From NCBI GenBank assembly GCA_008692225.1, contig VICG01000012.1, forward strand, positions 868,001-932,000: a stretch of 64,000 nt of DNA, written 5' to 3'. Origin of the DNA: Monilinia fructicola (taxonomy: Eukaryota; Ascomycota; Leotiomycetes; Helotiales; Sclerotiniaceae). Positions 60,140 to 64,000 of the stretch are shown here, piece after piece. Position 1 is the first letter of the stretch. Each line of letters opens with the position of its first letter. Made by a program: the position numbers and the translations under genes. The notes below the pieces were generated by a model that made no database searches, had not been told where the DNA came from, and saw nothing but the letters and a program-made list of their open reading frames with translations.

Positions 60140-62096
60140 CTACACATTTCCCTCGATTGCATACCCAGTACCCTTGCTCCACCTCTTATCCTCCCTCGTT
60201 GCCCATCCTTTGATTGCGATCACCAGAATTATCCAAGCCATCAAGAAAGTGATGAGGCCCATCGATACTGTAAAAACGAACATCGCATCGAGATCGTTGA
60301 ATTCGATTGATTTGACTGTATCTTTACTCTAAAATTTGTGTCAGTTTTTGTTTCAATGAGTAAAACAAGGAGTGACATACACTAGCCATGAAAATCAAGC
60401 CTCCAGCCATCAAACAAAAAGAAGTGATTATTTCGGTTGGTGGTCTGCCCGGGAACACCGATGTTGGTGGTGCTAGATAGAACACAACATAAGTTGTCGC
60501 ACGTGCAAATGCGGCGCCTACAAGTAATGTACCCCATTGTTTGTGGATCATAGTTGAGATCATTGAATGCTGATGGTGTGAACTCATCATCATTCCTAGT
60601 AACATGACAACTAATGCTGGAATTGGGTTCATTGAAAACCTATAGGACTTTTGGCTCCTGAGCTTCTGGGTGATAGGATATTTGAGATGATTGCTGGACC
60701 GAAGTATTTAGGAAGTTACGGATTATGTTTGACTCGATGAGCATGCCGCACTACGATGGGTTAGATTTATTCACGAAATCATAATCCGAAAAACTCACCA
60801 ATCCGCCACCTATAAACATAATGGTGATTGAAAGGTGCTCGAGATCTTGTGCGCTCCATGCATCCCCCCAAGCAGCTAGATGTTCCAAGAAAACGTTTGT
60901 AGAGCCATAAAAGAAAATGAGGAAACTTTCCACAAATTCTGCAGTTGGACAGAACCGCAGCTTATTATCATGTGGTTTGACATTCCACGACCAGCCAATT
61001 TCAGCGAAACAACCTGCCCATCTACCAAGAGTCAAAACCCCATACCAGAAGAAAACTCCACCTTTTATGAAGTGTGCAAGGCCACTGTAAATCTCGGCAC
61101 CTTTCTGCGTTGGAATATATTAGTTGAACAATACATTTTAATAGTGCTGGTAAAACTTACGAATAAACCACCGTATGTGACAAATCCAGTTGTGAGAACA
61201 GTAAAAGCCCAAGAGAAGAATTACTCGATCTACAACATCATATGCGAACTGAATGATGTGCAAAAGACGTGCAGAAATTAATTCCGGAAGTCGTTTAGAT
61301 AGAAATTGATCCACCTTGGTGCCTTCCATCAGGCTCACTTTCTCTGGCTCATCTTTCTCTAGTTCATGCAGTGTATTATCATCGTCTCCAGCCAAAGATA
61401 TCGAATGACTTCGGAGGGATTCGGTATTTGGTTCCGTGCCTTGCCCACTATCGTCGGAAAACCTGGTGACAGGCTGAGGTCGTTCATGCATACGGGTATG
61501 TTCTGCCATAGCTTCTCTCGAAACCGGAATATATCCAGAGGTATCTATTTCTCTCTCGCCTCTGCGACCCGCATACGTACCGATGATTCCAATTACCACT
61601 TGCGCAGTGATTATACATATTAAAAACCACCCCAATTTATGATGTGCATTATTCGGATATAAGTCTGGGGTAGAAGAATTGTAGAGTATACTACAGAAGA
61701 TACCGCCGCCATTTGAAGCGAGGAATACGAATTGGGCCGGGAGACTTAATCGAGATCGAGAAAGGGAGAGCATCACACCTAAAACATATTAGATTTTGGA
61801 GATATCTCACCATTTCCCAGCTACTTACTTATTGGTAGAACGAATACCCATCCTATGGTCATGAGTACGATATGAGCTACCATAAGACCTCCGTGCTCAG
61901 AGTGTTGAAAATAGCTCAAAGATTCGGCCTCTACGGTATAATTCATGGCAGCTGCAGCTGTAGCCGTAGCTGCAGAACTCATTTGCATACCCATATCCAT
62001 ACCCGGTTCATCATCGCCGTGTGCGGAGATTAAAGACGCAAAACCAAGCAGTATGGAACCGCTATATAATGCGAAGTTTCGCAAGTATGAAGACAT
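60140..62096 (-). CDS. YTP1-like multi-pass membrane protein (five exons, two apparent frameshifts)
   Basis: A fungal YTP1-family integral membrane protein of unknown biochemical role. Exons on the minus strand: 62096-61829, 61778-61161, 61104-60799, 60750-60381 and 60328-60140. The N-terminus has a signal-like helix and a His/Met-rich segment (SAHGDDEPGMDMGMQM), a possible metal-binding stretch. Family blocks follow: SEHGGLMVAHIVLMTIGWVF; SRSRLSLPAQFVFLASNGGG; TPDLYPNNAHHKLGWF; then, in the C-terminal YTP1 domain, KGGVFFWYGVLTLGRWAGCF, NVFLEHLAAWGDAWSAQDLE, IMFIGGGL joined to CGMLIES, MNPIPALVVMLLGMMMSSHH and FVFTVSMGLITFLMAWIILV. Two run-length changes break the frame: plus-strand A4 at 61203-61206 (three expected) and T4 at 60649-60652 (three expected). 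With both corrected all five exons join in phase, giving about 582 residues. Confidence 0.88.
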
Positions 62097-63632
62097 ACGT
62101 ATTTAGATTGTACTGTGCTATATCAAGATGCGATGACAGTAAGAAAGTGGCAGGTATTGAAAAGTACACAGCAGTCTAGGGTATCCAAGAATATTGAAGA
62201 GGAGAGAAGGGAAGAGGAAGAGGAAGAGGAAGAGACAAAATGGAAGAGAAAGGCAGATGGAAACCACAAGTGCAGGAGTTCAGTAATTATGTATGCGGAT
62301 GATGAAAACGAGCTTGTGGGACAAAAGAAAGAGATATTCTAGAAGAATACTCTTACGTCGAAAGGCAAATTTATGCGTAAGAGAAAACGGAAAGAAGCAG
62401 TAAGACGTCGGGGATATGACGACAAATAAATAAATTTCATCATGCTGAGATGGATTAACAAGCAAAAATAAAGAAAACAACAACGGTGAAAACTCCGTCA
62501 ATCCCGAATGATTGAATATCGAATCATGGAAATGGATCAAGGAATTGTGACTCGATCGGTCGATTTCACGCCTTTATTGATTGAAAATGGATGTATACCT
62601 ACATAAGCGCCAACTGATACAACAAGGTATTATTCACTGCCTAGTGTGAGGAGTGCAGGATTGTTCATAAGACGTTGCGGCTGTTTTTGGTGTTTTTCTT
62701 CCTCTTTGGCTACTTCTCACTTCTTACCCGTTTCCAAGGTTGTGACTTACCTAGTATCCAGTACTCTTTGCTTGCCCAGGGCGGTTCTTGTGTGGTGTTC
62801 TCAAAAGAATTCTAGCTTGGATTATCATATTTGATAGATGACTAAGCCAGATTCCAAAGCGAACTCCCGCAAGCGGCGGCACTCATAATGGGTGATCTCA
62901 TCCTTCTAATATATAATCATTCTCAGCAGATCCTTTGAAAATGTCACAATATCGTAACATTATATTTATCCTGTCGAACACCTTCTATGTGTATTACGAT
63001 GCCTCAGAAGAACATCCCTCACTCACTTTGAACACTCCTCCCCTTGACACCGTTCTTTACACCATCTTCATCCAATTCGAATCATCAAATGCTATAAGGC
63101 TTGGCGCGCATGGGTATGACGCATCACAGGGATTTGAGGTGGGTTGTGTTGAATCCACTCTATATACTCTGTACTACTGAGTAGTACAGTAGTATAAACA
63201 TAACAGTTAAATCCAACAACAACATCCATCCGCGCCAAAGAACAGCCGCGCGATAAAAAATATATCCTCTAGTTAATGTGAGACGACAGTCAGGTTAAGA
63301 CTTTATCTTTACCTGTGTAAAAGAGTCATTATTCATATCTGCTCTTCTAATCAAATAATACAACTCTCCCCCGTACAATTACAGTATCATCAACACCTCC
63401 TGTCTTATATTCCCAAGTTGAATCAACTTCTTCTATCTGAACGATTCTCAACTAAAGTTCTGACAATAACTGACACACCAGCTTGCACTCCGGTCTTTGA
63501 ATTATTAATAATTGAAATTCTCCTCTCAAGGTTACAGTCATCATATTTTTCCCTCTAAAATAGCAAGTTGACAAGGCTGCACCAAGAAGGAAGAAGATCC
63601 CTCACATCAAAACTCTTTCACACTCTTCACCA
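62097..63632. other. Intergenic region, divergent promoter
   Basis: Lies between two diverging genes. It contains a GAAGAG-rich tract (about 62205-62235) in the leader of the YTP1-like gene, and C/T-rich sequence at 63360-63600 typical of a fungal promoter or 5' UTR. No gene recognised. Confidence 0.5.
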
Positions 63633-64000
63633 ATGATATTAGTTCCCAACCCAACTTCAGCCCCGCTTCTAACTGATATCATTCGACAGAATCACTGTCG
63701 GTTCCATTCAAGGGTACCCGTGGACAATGGACATGCTGACTACACTGCTACAGGACTGTATCCATGCAACATCATCGAAGATCATCCAACCACCACGTTT
63801 TCTTTCGTTCCTTACCTCCACATTATTACTTCAGCAAATCGAGCCATTTCAACGACACTCCGGTATTTCCGAAGAGTCATTCATCAACACCCTCACCATT
63901 TCTCATTCAGTAAGGTAGAGATTCAAAATGCAGAATTTTCAGCATTTTTTAGTGGGATGATCACATCACGATTTGAACCTCTTGCATGCGGCACAAGGGA
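63633..64000 (+). CDS. Partial hypothetical protein running off the window
   Basis: The frame from ATG 63633 (context ACCAATGATA, after a C/T-rich leader) stays open for 122 codons to the last base of the window. It begins MILVPNPTSAPLLTDIIRQN and contains NGHADYTATGLYPCNIIEDH, then FVPYLHIITSANRAISTTLR and FFSGMITSRFEPLACGT. Composition is balanced, with no low complexity. I recognise no family from this N-terminal part. The 3' end and any introns lie outside the window. Confidence 0.5.
   Translation, partial: MILVPNPTSAPLLTDIIRQNHCRFHSRVPVDNGHADYTATGLYPCNIIEDHPTTTFSFVPYLHIITSANRAISTTLRYFRRVIHQHPHHFSFSKVEIQNAEFSAFFSGMITSRFEPLACGTR

Noticed and set aside
63955..63995. GATTTGAACCTC looks like the T arm of a minus-strand tRNA at the window edge
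   Set aside because: The T stem does not pair, and the sequence lies inside a long open plus-strand coding frame.

Overview
The window looks like nuclear DNA of a filamentous ascomycete (Pezizomycotina). A leotiomycete related to Botrytis or Sclerotinia is my best guess, from gene families and style rather than any database match. The grounds are short GT-AG introns of about 48-75 bp (one of 123 bp), intron-containing tRNA genes, fungus-specific families (DUF2434, YTP1-like, Zn2Cys6 regulator, LysM protein, GH28 endopolygalacturonase), low gene density and abundant microsatellites. No CRISPR array, operon, insertion sequence or intact transposon is visible.

Layout. 0.7 kb: tRNA-Cys. 1.7-3.75 kb (-): APC amino-acid/GABA-type permease. 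3.8-10 kb: mostly gene-free, with a degraded ankyrin-repeat relic near 7.3-7.9 kb and a perfect 13-bp inverted repeat at 8.96 kb. 10.3 kb (+): secreted LysM protein. 13.3-14.0 kb (+): broken glutathione S-transferase-like gene. 15.3 and 16.7 kb (+): two membrane proteins of unknown function. 18.9-20.7 kb (+): GH13 alpha-glucosidase. 21.2-22.8 kb (-): DUF2434 membrane protein. 23.4-24.8 kb (+): COG5 Golgi tether subunit. 24.8-32.8 kb: long gene-poor stretch ending in a low-complexity island. 32.8-34.8 kb (-): amidase, visible only when fragments in several frames are joined. 37.6-39.3 kb (+): allantoinase with many small indels. 40.7-41.8 kb (-): unidentified, frame-broken gene. 43.7-44.5 kb (-): frame-broken NmrA/isoflavone-reductase-like gene. 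45.8-47.3 kb (-): Zn2Cys6 regulator. 49.1-49.5 kb (-): small hypothetical. 52.5-53.7 kb (+): endopolygalacturonase. 55.6-56.9 kb (+): MDR-family NADP-dependent oxidoreductase. 57.5 kb (+): tRNA-Ile. 59.5 kb (-): tRNA-Ser. 60.1-62.1 kb (-): YTP1-like membrane protein. 63.6 kb to the edge (+): partial open frame.

The genes do not form one pathway. Nitrogen scavenging (permease, amidase, allantoinase) and plant-polymer or sugar use (polygalacturonase, alpha-glucosidase, LysM protein) fit a plant-associated saprotroph or necrotroph. The regulator and the NmrA-like gene are close neighbours on the same strand, but no biosynthetic core enzyme is present.

The strongest unexplained signal is technical or evolutionary. 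At least nine otherwise well-conserved genes are put out of frame by one-base length changes, nearly all in short homopolymer runs, and undoing them restores family-typical proteins. Either the assembly has uncorrected homopolymer errors or these loci are very young pseudogenes. Any automatic annotation of this window will split or miss these genes.
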